A stretch of 64,000 nucleotides of DNA, taken from contig NZ_JH719393.1 of assembly GCF_000271845.1 (NCBI RefSeq), positions 682,001 to 746,000 of the forward strand, in the 5' to 3' direction. Both the position numbers and the translations under genes were made by a program. The notes under the pieces were generated by a model. The model saw only the letters and a list, made by a program, of their open reading frames with translations, did not search any database and had not been told where the DNA came from. Below are positions 9,549-18,449 of the stretch, piece after piece (position 1 is the stretch's first letter; every line of letters starts with the position of its first letter). The DNA is from Rhizobium leguminosarum bv. trifolii WSM2297 (GTDB lineage Bacteria > Pseudomonadota > Alphaproteobacteria > Rhizobiales > Rhizobiaceae).

Positions 9549-10583
9549 ATGACGAAAACGACCTTGACGATTGCCGACCTGCATGGGCGGGTCGAAGCCA
9601 TCTTCCGCAAGGCCGGCCTCAATGCCGTGCAGGCCGGGGCGCTTGCCCGCGTGATCGTCGCCGGTGAGCGCGACGCCTGCAAATCGCATGGGATCTACCG
9701 CATCGAGGGCGCGCTGCGCACCGTCAAATCAGGCAAGGTGAAGCCGGACGTGGTGCCGGAACTGGACCTCAACGAAGGGTCCGCCATCGTCAAGGTCAAT
9801 GCCAAGGGGGGCTTTGCCAATGCGGCCTTCGAACTCGGCGTGCCGGCGCTGGCCGAACGCACACGCAGGCTCGGCATTGCCGCCCTCGTCATCAATGATT
9901 GCAGCCATTTCTCTGCGCTCTGGCCGGAAGTAGAGGCGGTGACCAGGGAGGGTCTTGCCGGTCTCGTTATGTGCCCCAGTTATGCGACCGTCGCGCCCGC
10001 CGGCGGCAACAAACCGCTGCTCGGCACCAACCCTTTCGCCTTCGGCTGGCCGCGCAAGGACATGTCGCCATACGTATTCGATTTTGCGACCTCGGTTGCC
10101 GCCCGCGGAGAAATCGAGCTGCACCGCCGCGCCGGCAAGCAGCTTCCCGAGGGCTGGGCGATCGATGCCGACGGCAATCCGACGACCGATCCGGCAGCCG
10201 CCCTTGCCGGCGCCATGCTGCCCTTCGGTGGGCACAAGGGATCGGCCATCGGCACGATGATCGAGCTTCTCGCCGGCATCATGATTGGTGATTTCACCAG
10301 CCCTGAAGTGCTCGACTATCTCGGCACGACGACACTCGCCCCTTTCCATGGTGAACTCATCATCGCCATGTCGCCGCAAGCTTTCGCCGCCGGCCGGCCT
10401 GGGGATCCCTTCGCCCGCGCCGAGCTGCTTTTCGAGGCGATCGTCGGGAGCGGTGCCCGCCTTCCTTCGCAGCGCCGCTTCGCCGCCCGCCAGAAATCCG
10501 AGACGGAAGGCGTCCCGCTGACGGCCGCCGAGTTGGAGCTGCTTGACCGGCTTTTCGAAAAAGGTCTCGAAGCGGTCTCCTGA
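9549..10583 (+). CDS. Ldh2-family NAD(P)H-dependent oxidoreductase (malate/L-lactate or cyclic-imine reductase type)
   Basis: 344 residues from the ATG at 9549 (GGCGAGGAG about 9 nt upstream). Members of this non-Rossmann family reduce 2-oxo acids or cyclic imino acids such as delta1-pyrroline-2-carboxylate. Seen here: ERDACKSHGIYRIEG with the conserved Ser-His-Gly, LVINDCSHFSALWPEVE with the active-site His, GGNKPLLGTNPFAFGWP and PFGGHKGSAIGTMIELLAG. It converges on a DapA-like gene, sharing the terminator at 10616-10639. The pairing with a DapA-like lyase is common in amino-acid and hydroxyproline catabolic loci, so a cyclic imino acid is a plausible substrate, but this is inference. Confidence 0.85.
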   Translation: MTKTTLTIADLHGRVEAIFRKAGLNAVQAGALARVIVAGERDACKSHGIYRIEGALRTVKSGKVKPDVVPELDLNEGSAIVKVNAKGGFANAAFELGVPALAERTRRLGIAALVINDCSHFSALWPEVEAVTREGLAGLVMCPSYATVAPAGGNKPLLGTNPFAFGWPRKDMSPYVFDFATSVAARGEIELHRRAGKQLPEGWAIDADGNPTTDPAAALAGAMLPFGGHKGSAIGTMIELLAGIMIGDFTSPEVLDYLGTTTLAPFHGELIIAMSPQAFAAGRPGDPFARAELLFEAIVGSGARLPSQRRFAARQKSETEGVPLTAAELELLDRLFEKGLEAVS

Positions 10584-10615
10584 GACCTCTTCTCTTTCAC
10601 TGGTTTACAAAAGAA

Positions 10616-10639
10616 AAGGCCCTCCGCGAGGAGGGCCTT
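10616..10639. terminator. Bidirectional terminator between convergent genes
   Basis: Perfect 10-bp stem AAGGCCCTCC / GGAGGGCCTT with a 4-nt GCGA loop. A T-rich tract follows on the minus strand (TTCTTTTG) and a weaker one on the plus strand (CTGTTTG). It sits between the stop codons at 10583 and 10660. Confidence 0.85.
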
Positions 10640-10659
10640 CTGTTTGAGGGGATCGCGAA

Positions 10660-11622
10660 TTATCCCTTGTACTTCTGCACGGCGCCCGGCAGCTTGCTCC
10701 ACTCGGCGTACCAGGTGTCGAACAGCTTCAGCTGAGCTTCGACATAACCGCCCTGGCTTTCGGAGAGCACGTCCGTCTCGTTGAAATGCAGCGTGTATTC
10801 CGTGTCGCCCTTCAGCACCATCATATGCTTGAAGTAAAGGACGAGGTCTGGGCCTTCGTCGAAGGAGGAGAGCACGGCAAGCGCCGATTCCAGTTCCAGC
10901 GCGCGCTGGCGGGCATCCGGGTCACCGGCGGCCGCAGCCTGGGCGAGGTTGCACATGTGGATGACTTCCTTCGGCAGCACGCAGCCGATGCCGGTGATCG
11001 CGCCGACGGCGCCGCAGTTGACGAAGCCGTGGAAGACGCAGGTATCGACGCCGATCATCAGCGAGACGTCATCGTCGCGGCTGGTGATGTTTTCGGCCGC
11101 GTAGCGCATGTCGGCCGCACCGCCGAATTCCTTGAAGCCGACGAGGTTCTTGTGGTCCTGGCGCAACGCGAAGAACAGCTCGGCGCGGGTGGCAAAGCCG
11201 TAATAGGGGCTGTTGTAGATGACGGCCGGCAGGTTCGGAGCGGCCGAAAGGATCGCCTTGAAGTGGTTCTTCTGGGCGGCGACGACCGTGCCGCGCGACA
11301 GGACGCGCGGTATCACCATCAGGCCCTGGGCGCCCACCTTCTGGGCGTGCGCAGCATGCGCAACAGCCGAAGCGGTATTGACGGCGCCCGTGCCGACGAT
11401 CACCGGAATGCCGGCCTTTACCAGACGCTCAACGCCCTGCATGCGCTGTTCGTCGGTCAGCAGCGGCCAGTCACCCATCGAGCCGCAATAGACGACGGCG
11501 GACATGCCCTTTTCGATCAGCTCCTTTCCCTTGCGAACCAGCGCGTCGAAATCAGGCGTGCGGTCGTCCTTGCAGGGCGTCATCAAAGCAGGAATGACGC
11601 CGGAAAAAATTGTGGCCTTCAT
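10660..11622 (-). CDS. DapA-family lyase/synthase (dihydrodipicolinate synthase-like)
   Basis: 320 residues from the ATG at 11622, preceded by GGAGGAG. A class I aldolase (beta/alpha)8 barrel. The Schiff-base Lys is in NLVGFKEFGGA, the catalytic Tyr in PAVIYNSPYYGF, and the 2-oxo-acid loop reads YCGSMGDWPLLTDEQR, with GSMGD replacing the usual GTTGE. The family condenses or cleaves pyruvate-derived aldols; many copies outside lysine synthesis degrade sugar acids or hydroxyproline. The altered loop and GntR-linked context argue for catabolism rather than lysine synthesis. Palindromes before this gene and before the adjacent gntR suggest control by that regulator. Confidence 0.85.
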   Translation of the reverse strand: MKATIFSGVIPALMTPCKDDRTPDFDALVRKGKELIEKGMSAVVYCGSMGDWPLLTDEQRMQGVERLVKAGIPVIVGTGAVNTASAVAHAAHAQKVGAQGLMVIPRVLSRGTVVAAQKNHFKAILSAAPNLPAVIYNSPYYGFATRAELFFALRQDHKNLVGFKEFGGAADMRYAAENITSRDDDVSLMIGVDTCVFHGFVNCGAVGAITGIGCVLPKEVIHMCNLAQAAAAGDPDARQRALELESALAVLSSFDEGPDLVLYFKHMMVLKGDTEYTLHFNETDVLSESQGGYVEAQLKLFDTWYAEWSKLPGAVQKYKG

Positions 11623-11698
11623 GTCGATCTCCTCCGCGGTTCGGGTGGGACGGTCGACCGACAAAGGCCGCCGATCCGTTCGATGGTCGGGATAGCAT

Positions 11699-11732
11699 CT
11701 TGTGTTCTATTTGTCGACAAGAAAAATACAAG
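11699..11732. promoter_or_regulatory. Long imperfect palindrome before the DapA-like gene (candidate GntR operator)
   Basis: Centred on a perfect TTGTCGACAA (11711-11720), the symmetry continues outward: the arms CTTGTGTTCTATTTGTC and GACAAGAAAAATACAAG are inverse at most positions. It lies about 80 nt upstream of the DapA-like start and just downstream of the gntR stop codon. The TTGTCG/CGACAA half-sites recur before gntR itself. Confidence 0.6.
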
Positions 11733-11737
11733 GCCCC

Positions 11738-12442
11738 TTATAGCGCTATGTCGAGCTTGCCGTTGCGACTGAAAAGCTTCTGCACCTGGGCGACAATCTG
11801 TTCGGCGTGCACCTTGCCCAGCCGATCGGCCTCCTCGACATCCCGCGCCTCGATCGCGGCAATAATCTCGGCATGTTCATCGACGAACTGCTGGGGAAAA
11901 TGTTCGTCGTAGGACTGGTAATAAAGGCGGAGGATCCGACGGCCTTCATCGAGCAGCCGGCGAAAAAGCCCGGTGAAATAAGGATTGCGCCCGGCCTCGG
12001 CGATGGCGGCGTGGAAGGCGGCGTTGGTCGCAATCATCGCCAGCGTGTCGCGGGCTTCGATTGCCGCCGAATAGTCCTCGTGGAAACGACGGATAGAGGG
12101 CAGGTCCTCGAGACGATGGTTCTGTGCCGCCAACCGCGTCGTTACCCGATACATGAGAACGAGTGCGTCGAAGAATGTGCTGAGATTGAGAAAATCGATG
12201 TTCGACACCATGGTCGAGCGGTTCGGCAGCGTTTCTATCAGCCCGTCACCAGCCAGGCGGACCAGCGCTTCGCGGATCGGCGTCCGCGACATCTTGAACC
12301 GCTCCGCCAATTGCACCTCGTCGATCGGGCTGCCGGGGGCGAGTTTCAGGTCGAGTATCTCATCGCGCAGCAGGTCGTAGACCATTTTCACGCCCGAACC
12401 GCGCTTGCGTTCGGGAAAAGAGCCAGGGTCGATGTCAGGCAT
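11738..12442 (-). CDS. GntR-family (FadR/FCD subgroup) transcriptional regulator
   Basis: 234 residues from the ATG at 12442 (AGAGGAG 5 nt upstream). The N-terminal winged helix shows VYDLLRDEILDLKLAPGSPI then LAERFKMSRTPIREALVRLA, the GntR recognition helix. The C-terminal all-helical FCD domain has the metal/effector histidines in NAAFHAAIAEAGRN and DEHAEIIAAIEARD. FCD regulators usually repress catabolic genes and are released by small acids. It precedes the DapA-like gene on the same strand, with palindromic TTGTCG/CGACAA elements in front of both genes, so it likely controls itself and that gene. Confidence 0.9.
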   Translation of the reverse strand: MPDIDPGSFPERKRGSGVKMVYDLLRDEILDLKLAPGSPIDEVQLAERFKMSRTPIREALVRLAGDGLIETLPNRSTMVSNIDFLNLSTFFDALVLMYRVTTRLAAQNHRLEDLPSIRRFHEDYSAAIEARDTLAMIATNAAFHAAIAEAGRNPYFTGLFRRLLDEGRRILRLYYQSYDEHFPQQFVDEHAEIIAAIEARDVEEADRLGKVHAEQIVAQVQKLFSRNGKLDIAL

Positions 12443-12453
12443 AAAAACTCCTC

Positions 12454-12468
12454 TTGTCGACACGACAA
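12454..12468. promoter_or_regulatory. Palindrome before gntR (candidate autoregulatory operator)
   Basis: TTGTCG-ACA-CGACAA, a 6-bp perfect inverted repeat with 3-nt spacer, ending 12 nt upstream of the gntR start codon and overlapping its leader. It uses the same half-sites as the palindrome before the DapA-like gene. Confidence 0.55.
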
Positions 12469-12742
12469 ATACAATGAGTTTCAAGCCGCATCAAACCTTC
12501 AAGTTCGGTTGCGGGAAGATGTCAGGCATCCTCGGTAAGCGCAGCAGTAGGATGCATCGGCTGCGGTGCCGCCGCTGGTAGAGCAATATTGACTGTGGAT
12601 GGGTCGGTTTGCCGGGCCCATTTCGCTCGCGCCCCTTGGGCGGGTGCTCCATATTCTGATGCCTACGGCTAGGTGACAGCGACTGCGCTGTTATCTGTCC
12701 GACGGCCCCGCTCATCATCCTATCGCAACGCGTTCGGCATTC
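12469..12742. other. Intergenic region with no recognisable gene
   Basis: About 275 nt between the gntR operator and the metallophosphoesterase gene. It must hold promoters for both directions. I see no conserved frame on either strand, no RNA gene and no clear repeat. Confidence 0.5.
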
Positions 12743-14011
12743 ATGGCTTATCGTTTCATCCACACCGCCGATCTCCATCTCGACTCTCCCCTGCGGTCGC
12801 TGGCGCTTCGCAACGCCGATCTGGCCGATCTCGTGAGTGATGCCAGCCGGCAGGCGCTGGTGGCGATCGTCGACCTGTGCCTTGAGGAACGGGTCGATGC
12901 GCTCGTCATCGCCGGCGATCTCTATGACGGCGAGCAGACGTCGATGAAGACGGCGCGCTTCCTGGCAAGCCAGCTGGAACGGCTGCACCGAGCGGGGATT
13001 TACGTCTTCAAGATCCGCGGCAATCACGATGCGATGTCGAAGATCGCCAGGGAACTGGTGATGCCCGATACGGTGAAGATCTTCGGCGGCCATGCCGAGA
13101 TCGTGGAGGCCACGAAGGGTAGCCTGTCGGTTGCGATCCACGGCATGAGCTTCGCCAAGCCGCACGCGCCGGACCCCCTTCTGCCGAAATTCAAGCCGCC
13201 GGTGGCGGGTGCGGTCAACATTGGCATCATGCACACCAGCCTCGCCGGATCGGCGGGCCATGACGTCTATGCGCCCTGCAACGTGCTCGACCTTCACGCC
13301 TCGGGGTTCGACTACTGGGCGCTCGGTCATCTCCACCAGCGCAGCCATCATCCCGGCGCGGCGACGATCATCATGCCGGGCATGCCGCAGGGCCGCGACA
13401 TTAACGAGTCGGGCGTCAAGACCGTATCGCTGGTGACCGTGGCGGACGACCGGACTGTGACGGTCGAGGAGCGGCGCACGAGCGTCGCGCAGTTCGAGCG
13501 CGTCGATGTCGACCTCACCGGTGTCGATGATTGGCGTGACGCGGCGATGGCGGTCGAAGTGGCACTGACGGCACAGCGCGACCGCACGGCCTCGCCGCAT
13601 CTCGTCGCCCGCCTCAAGCTTTCCGGCCGCACGCAGCTTTCCTGGCAGCTTCGCCGCGATGTCGACCTCATGCAGGCGGAGGCCGAGCAGCGCGGCGATC
13701 TGATCGGCCGGACCTGGATCGAGAAGCTGGAGCTCGCCTTCGAGGCGCCCCTGACACTTGCAGACGCCTCCGCTGCCGATCCCGTCGTCGGGCTGGCTGC
13801 GCTGATGCGGGACGAGGTGATTGGCCGCAGCGGATTTCGCGACGATATCAGAGAGGTGGTTCGAGATCTGCTCGCCGACCTGCCGGCCGAGAGCCGAGCA
13901 TTCGCCGGGCATGATGAAGCGGGCTTCGAACGCTTCATCGACAACCTCCTCGCCAACGGCGCCGAGGACATCGCCGCCCGGATGAAGGCCGCGGACCGGG
14001 TAGAAAGCTGA
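12743..14011 (+). CDS. SbcD-like metallophosphoesterase / DNA repair exonuclease (YhaO type)
   Basis: 422 residues. The N-terminal calcineurin-like nuclease has all metal-binding motifs: HTADLHLDSP (Asp10, His12), LVIAGDLYD (Asp59), IRGNHD (Asn94, His95), IMHTSL and YWALGHLHQR. The remaining ~200 residues form the capping and ATPase-contact region. SbcD/Mre11 enzymes cut DNA ends and hairpins in a complex with an SMC-like ATPase. The next gene overlaps by one base (TGATG) and encodes such an ATPase, so the two almost certainly form a complex. This is the shorter YhaO-YhaN version known from Bacillus and proteobacteria rather than classical SbcCD. Confidence 0.92.
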   Translation: MAYRFIHTADLHLDSPLRSLALRNADLADLVSDASRQALVAIVDLCLEERVDALVIAGDLYDGEQTSMKTARFLASQLERLHRAGIYVFKIRGNHDAMSKIARELVMPDTVKIFGGHAEIVEATKGSLSVAIHGMSFAKPHAPDPLLPKFKPPVAGAVNIGIMHTSLAGSAGHDVYAPCNVLDLHASGFDYWALGHLHQRSHHPGAATIIMPGMPQGRDINESGVKTVSLVTVADDRTVTVEERRTSVAQFERVDVDLTGVDDWRDAAMAVEVALTAQRDRTASPHLVARLKLSGRTQLSWQLRRDVDLMQAEAEQRGDLIGRTWIEKLELAFEAPLTLADASAADPVVGLAALMRDEVIGRSGFRDDIREVVRDLLADLPAESRAFAGHDEAGFERFIDNLLANGAEDIAARMKAADRVES

Positions 14012-17000
14012 TGCGACTGCGACGCCTCGACCTCACCCGCTACGGTAAGTTCACAGACCACTCGATTGATTTCGGCGCGGCTCGTCAGGGTTCGCCGGAC
14101 CTACACATCGTCTACGGTCTGAACGAAGCAGGCAAGTCGACCACCTTTGCCGCCTATCTCGATCTCCTCTACGGCATAGGGGAGCGCAGTACCTACAATT
14201 TCCTGCATCCCTACAACACGATGAAGGTCGGCGCGCGGCTGGAATTCGATGGCACGGAATACGAGTTGGCGCGGCTCAAGCTCCGGACCAGCAGCCTCGT
14301 CGACGATCGGGGGCAGGCTGTGAACGAGGCGCTTGTCGCCGGCGTGCTCGGCGGCATCGGTCGCGAGGCCTATCGCACCATGTTCTCACTCGACGACCAG
14401 TCGCTCAAGGAAGGCGGAAACGCCATCATACAAAGCAAGGGCGAGCTCGGCGAGTTGCTGTTCTCGGCAAGCTCGGGCCTTGCCGGCCTCAGCCGTTCGC
14501 TGGTGACGGCCGCCGACGAAGCCAATGTGATCTACAAAAAACGGTCGTCGAGCACGAAGCTCGCCGAACTCAAACGCTCGCTCGAAGCGCTGAAGGCCGA
14601 GCGCAATGCCATCGACACGCTTGCCTCCACCTACTCGGCCCTGAAATCGACCCACGAGCACGCCGAGGCCGCCTACACCGCGACCACGCGGGAACTGGCC
14701 GAGGCCAAGATCCGGCATCAGGAGCTGACGCGCCTTCTCGGTGCCCTGCCCGCGGCGTTGGAGCTCCGGCGGCTGGACGCGGATACAGCCGGTATGGGCG
14801 ATCTGCCGCGGCCTCCATCCGAATGGTTCGCGCTGCTGCCGCAGCTATCCCGCGATGAGACGCGGCTGCAGGCGCTTCTCGAAACCGCTGACCGCACGCA
14901 ACGCCAGCTCGCGGACGAGATCGAGGCGATCGCGATCGACGAAAAGGCGCTGACGGTCGCCGCGTATATGGACATGCTGGATCAGGGCCGTGCGCGCCAC
15001 CTCGCGGCTGAAAGCGACCTGCCGAAGCGCCGACTGGCGCTGGCGGAACAGGAAGCTGTGCTGGTTCGGCTTCTGTCCGATCTCGAACAGCCGGGCCATG
15101 CGACGCCCGAGGCGCTGCTGCTGCCCACCTCGCTGATCGGCACTATCCGCGATCTCATCGAACGACGCTCCGGCGTCGAGGCGAAGCTGGCCGCCGCGGG
15201 CCGCGAACTGGTGCGGGCACGGGAGAATCTCGAAAGGCTGGTTAGGGAAGAAGGCTCGCATAACGGAGTTGGGGTCCTCGATCCCGCGCGGCTTGCTCGT
15301 ATCGAGGCGGCGTGGAGCCGGCTGACCGGGTCCGATCTCGCAATACGGCTCACCATGGAAGAGCGGACACTTGTCCAGGCGCAGCGAATACAGGTGAACC
15401 AGTTTGCACAGCTTGCACCCTGGACCGGCGACGCCGTGGCCCTGCAACGCACGAGCGCCGCGGAGCCTCGACAGATCGAGACCTGGCGTTGTCAGGCAAC
15501 TGCTGTCGACAAGCGGATTGGGGATCACGAGGCGCGGCTTCGTGATCTCGGCACTGAACAGGCCCTGACCAACGCCCGGATCGCGGCCTTCATCGCCGGT
15601 GGTTCGATAGACGATGCCGAGGCCGTGAGGCTGCGCGATGAACGTGATGTCGCCTGGCAGGTCCATCTCACCAGTCTGAATGCCGCCACCGCCCGGGCGT
15701 TCGAGGAGCGGATGCGGCAGGACGACATGGTATCCGCCGGCCGGCTGTCGCGGGCGCAGGAGCTGGCGGAACTGCGCCAGCTCCGCCAGACGGAAGCGGC
15801 AACGGCAGCAGCGATCGAACGGCAAAGGGAACTGCTCGCCGAGGCGCGCGCCGAACATGATGCGCTTGCCGAACGCATCCGGAGTCTGCTTCCCGGCACC
15901 ACCCAATATGACGCCGAAGCATCAGCGCGCCTTGTGGCACTCGAGACCTGGAGCACCAAGCGGGCCGCGGCGCTGGCCGCCTGGGGCGATCTGCAGCGGG
16001 CCGAAGAGACGGTGGACGCGCTTCGCGGCGAACTCGACGGGCATGCCGCGACGCTTGCAGCCAGTCTTGCGGATGCCGGTCTTGGTGACGCAGACCATCT
16101 GCCGGTCGCCGAGCTGATGCAGACTGCAAATGATATGCTTGCCGCCGGCAAGGCCGAGCGGGCGGCGCGGCAGGCGCATGAGAAAGCCATCGGGGATCTC
16201 AACCACGATCTCAGGGAACGGGAGCGCGACCGGCAGGAGGCGGAAACCACTATAGCGGCCTGGGACCGGGAATGGGCGGAGGCGCTGTCGCGAAGCTGGT
16301 TTGCCGACAAGGCCGGCTCGATGACGGCCGTCCGCGCCATGCTGAATGCGCTCGGCACGCTGCCCGCCATCCTCAAGGAACGGGATGACCTCGCAAGCCG
16401 CGTTGCCGCGATGGAATGCGACCAGGAGCAATTCCGCGACGATATTGCCGGTCTTCTCGCAGACTGCGGCATCAGCGAGTTGGCAGCGGATACTCTCGCC
16501 TCCGCCAATGCGCTTGTCGAACGCCACGAGGCAGCGCGGCATGCGGCGCAACTTCGGGGAGACCGCCAGGCGGATCTCGAAAAACACCTGGAGAAACAAC
16601 GGGCGCTGGAGGAAGAACTGGCCGTTCACAATGCCCGCAGGAACGAATTGACCAGTTATTTCGGCACGGACTCGCTTGCCTCAGTCGACGCATTCCTGAA
16701 CCAGGCCCGGGATCGGGACCGGCTGGAGGCGCGGGCCGCCACCTTGCGCGGCCAGATCACCGACGCATTGCGCGCGACGAGTTTTTCCGAAGCCGAACGG
16801 CGCCTTGCCGATGTCGACGCCGACGCCGTCGAGCGCGATGCAATTGAGCTCGGCGCGCGGGTCGAGGATCTCACCGAGCGGGCGAAGCTCCTTTATTCCG
16901 ACGTGTCGCTGGCGCGGCAGAAGCTCGAGGGCGTCGGCGGGGACGACGCGGTGGCGCGGATCGAGGCCAAGCGCCGAACCATCTTCCTCGACATCGAGGA

Positions 17001-17484
17001 GCTGGCCGTGCGGCATCTAACGCTCCGTGCCGGCACCCTTGCGGCGGAGCAGGCGTTGCATATCTATCGCGAAAAACATCGTAGCTCGATGATGAACCGC
17101 GCATCGGAAGCCTTCCGCCTGATTACCGGCGGCAATTATTCCGGCCTGACGACCCAATCCGACCGGGACAGGGAAATACTGATCGGAGTATCACGTGATG
17201 GCGGCTCGAAACTTGCAGACGCGATGTCGACGGGCACGCAGTTCCAGCTCTATCTCGCGCTTCGGCTAGCAGGCTATGAGGAATTCGCAGCGCTTCGCCG
17301 GCCCGTGCCCTTCGTCGCCGACGACATTATGGAGAGCTTCGACAATCCTCGCTCGGAAGAGGTTTTCCGCCTGCTCGGCGACATGGCAAAGGTAGGACAG
17401 GTCATCTACCTCACGCATCACTGGCATCTCTGCGAGATCGCACGGGACGTCGTTCCGGACGTGACCATCCACCAACTGCCCTGA
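14011..17484 (+). CDS. SMC/Rad50-like AAA ATPase (YhaN type), partner of the SbcD-like nuclease
   Basis: 1157 residues. The N-terminal ATPase lobe begins MRLRRLDLTRYGKF and carries Walker A GLNEAGKST at about 36-44. A long central region (about 190-1000) is rich in Glu/Arg/Ala/Leu with heptad character, the coiled-coil arms. No clear CxxC zinc hook is seen. The C-terminal lobe has MSTGTQFQLYLALRL (signature region), Walker B VPFVADDIMESFD and the H-loop YLTHHWHL. Such proteins open and scan DNA ends for their nuclease. One-base overlap with the upstream nuclease gene means coupled translation. Confidence 0.92.
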   Translation: MRLRRLDLTRYGKFTDHSIDFGAARQGSPDLHIVYGLNEAGKSTTFAAYLDLLYGIGERSTYNFLHPYNTMKVGARLEFDGTEYELARLKLRTSSLVDDRGQAVNEALVAGVLGGIGREAYRTMFSLDDQSLKEGGNAIIQSKGELGELLFSASSGLAGLSRSLVTAADEANVIYKKRSSSTKLAELKRSLEALKAERNAIDTLASTYSALKSTHEHAEAAYTATTRELAEAKIRHQELTRLLGALPAALELRRLDADTAGMGDLPRPPSEWFALLPQLSRDETRLQALLETADRTQRQLADEIEAIAIDEKALTVAAYMDMLDQGRARHLAAESDLPKRRLALAEQEAVLVRLLSDLEQPGHATPEALLLPTSLIGTIRDLIERRSGVEAKLAAAGRELVRARENLERLVREEGSHNGVGVLDPARLARIEAAWSRLTGSDLAIRLTMEERTLVQAQRIQVNQFAQLAPWTGDAVALQRTSAAEPRQIETWRCQATAVDKRIGDHEARLRDLGTEQALTNARIAAFIAGGSIDDAEAVRLRDERDVAWQVHLTSLNAATARAFEERMRQDDMVSAGRLSRAQELAELRQLRQTEAATAAAIERQRELLAEARAEHDALAERIRSLLPGTTQYDAEASARLVALETWSTKRAAALAAWGDLQRAEETVDALRGELDGHAATLAASLADAGLGDADHLPVAELMQTANDMLAAGKAERAARQAHEKAIGDLNHDLRERERDRQEAETTIAAWDREWAEALSRSWFADKAGSMTAVRAMLNALGTLPAILKERDDLASRVAAMECDQEQFRDDIAGLLADCGISELAADTLASANALVERHEAARHAAQLRGDRQADLEKHLEKQRALEEELAVHNARRNELTSYFGTDSLASVDAFLNQARDRDRLEARAATLRGQITDALRATSFSEAERRLADVDADAVERDAIELGARVEDLTERAKLLYSDVSLARQKLEGVGGDDAVARIEAKRRTIFLDIEELAVRHLTLRAGTLAAEQALHIYREKHRSSMMNRASEAFRLITGGNYSGLTTQSDRDREILIGVSRDGGSKLADAMSTGTQFQLYLALRLAGYEEFAALRRPVPFVADDIMESFDNPRSEEVFRLLGDMAKVGQVIYLTHHWHLCEIARDVVPDVTIHQLP

Positions 17485-17534
17485 CTGGCCGCCTAACCCG
17501 TTCACCAAAACAAGCAAAACGAGAGCCGTATCTC

Positions 17535-18446
17535 ATGACCACGCACCGCTTCATTCCGACGAGCTTTCACAATGTCATCGGCTCTCTTCCGCCGGCCCTC
17601 CGCATTGCCGACGGCGACACCGTGGTCACCGAGACGCTTGATGCCATCGGGTACGACAAGGACGGCGTCAAGCAGACATCCGGGCCCAATCCGATGAACG
17701 GGCCAATCTTCGTGGAGGGCGCCGAACCCGGAGATGCCTTGAAGGTCGAGATCATCGGGATGATCCCGACCAGGAACACGGGTTTTACCCGCAGCGTCGT
17801 CGCCGCCAACGTAGTCGATCCCGAAACGGTTCGTGACCTGCCGCCGCGCGATATCGCCGTCTGGGTCATCGACCGTGAGAGCTTGACTGCCCGGCTTTCG
17901 GAGCCGGTTGCCGGACTTGAAAATCTCGTTCTGCCTCTCTCCCCGATGATCGGCTGTTTCGGCGTGGCGCCCAGCCTCGGCCAGGCGATATCGACCGCGA
18001 CCAGCGGCGAATATGGCGGCAACATGGATTATCGGCTTTTCGGTCCTGGGACGACGATCCGCTTTCCGGTTGCGGCCCCCGGCGCCTTGTTCTTTCTGGG
18101 AGATTGCCATGCCGTGCAGGGGGATGGGGAGATCGTCGGAACCGGCGTCGAGACGACGTTCGAGGTCACGGTGCGGCTGACGGTGGAAAAGAAGGCCGGA
18201 CTGATCTGGCCGCGCGGGGAAACCGCAGAAGACATCTTTACCATCGGCAACGCCCGGCCCCTTGATCAGGCGCTCCAGCATGCCACCAGCGAAATGTTGA
18301 CCTGGCTGGCGTCGGATTACGGCCTGGACAGGACGGCGGCCAGCCATCTGCTCGGCCAGGTCGTGCGTTACGACGTCGGAAACGTCTTTGATCCCGCCTA
18401 TACGATGGCTTGCCGCGTCGCCAAGAAATGGCTGGTTCGTCGATAG
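17535..18446 (+). CDS. Acetamidase/formamidase family protein
   Basis: 303 residues, starting at the ATG at 17535. Family features: NPMNGPIFVEGAEPGDALKV near residue 55, SPMIGCFGVAP, the SGEYGGNMDY loop and GALFFLGDCHAVQGDGEI, which contain the Asp/His residues of the FmdA_AmdA fold. Members hydrolyse formamide or acetamide to ammonia and the acid in the cytoplasm. It runs 50 nt after the YhaN gene and ends 3 nt from the convergent hydrolase gene, with no terminator between. Substrate not determinable here. Confidence 0.88.
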   Translation: MTTHRFIPTSFHNVIGSLPPALRIADGDTVVTETLDAIGYDKDGVKQTSGPNPMNGPIFVEGAEPGDALKVEIIGMIPTRNTGFTRSVVAANVVDPETVRDLPPRDIAVWVIDRESLTARLSEPVAGLENLVLPLSPMIGCFGVAPSLGQAISTATSGEYGGNMDYRLFGPGTTIRFPVAAPGALFFLGDCHAVQGDGEIVGTGVETTFEVTVRLTVEKKAGLIWPRGETAEDIFTIGNARPLDQALQHATSEMLTWLASDYGLDRTAASHLLGQVVRYDVGNVFDPAYTMACRVAKKWLVRR

Positions 18447-18449
18447 TTC

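Noticed and set aside
12491..13912. Minus-strand open frame of 473 codons across the SbcD-like gene
   Set aside because: Antisense to a gene with a full set of metallophosphoesterase motifs; composition is shadow-like.
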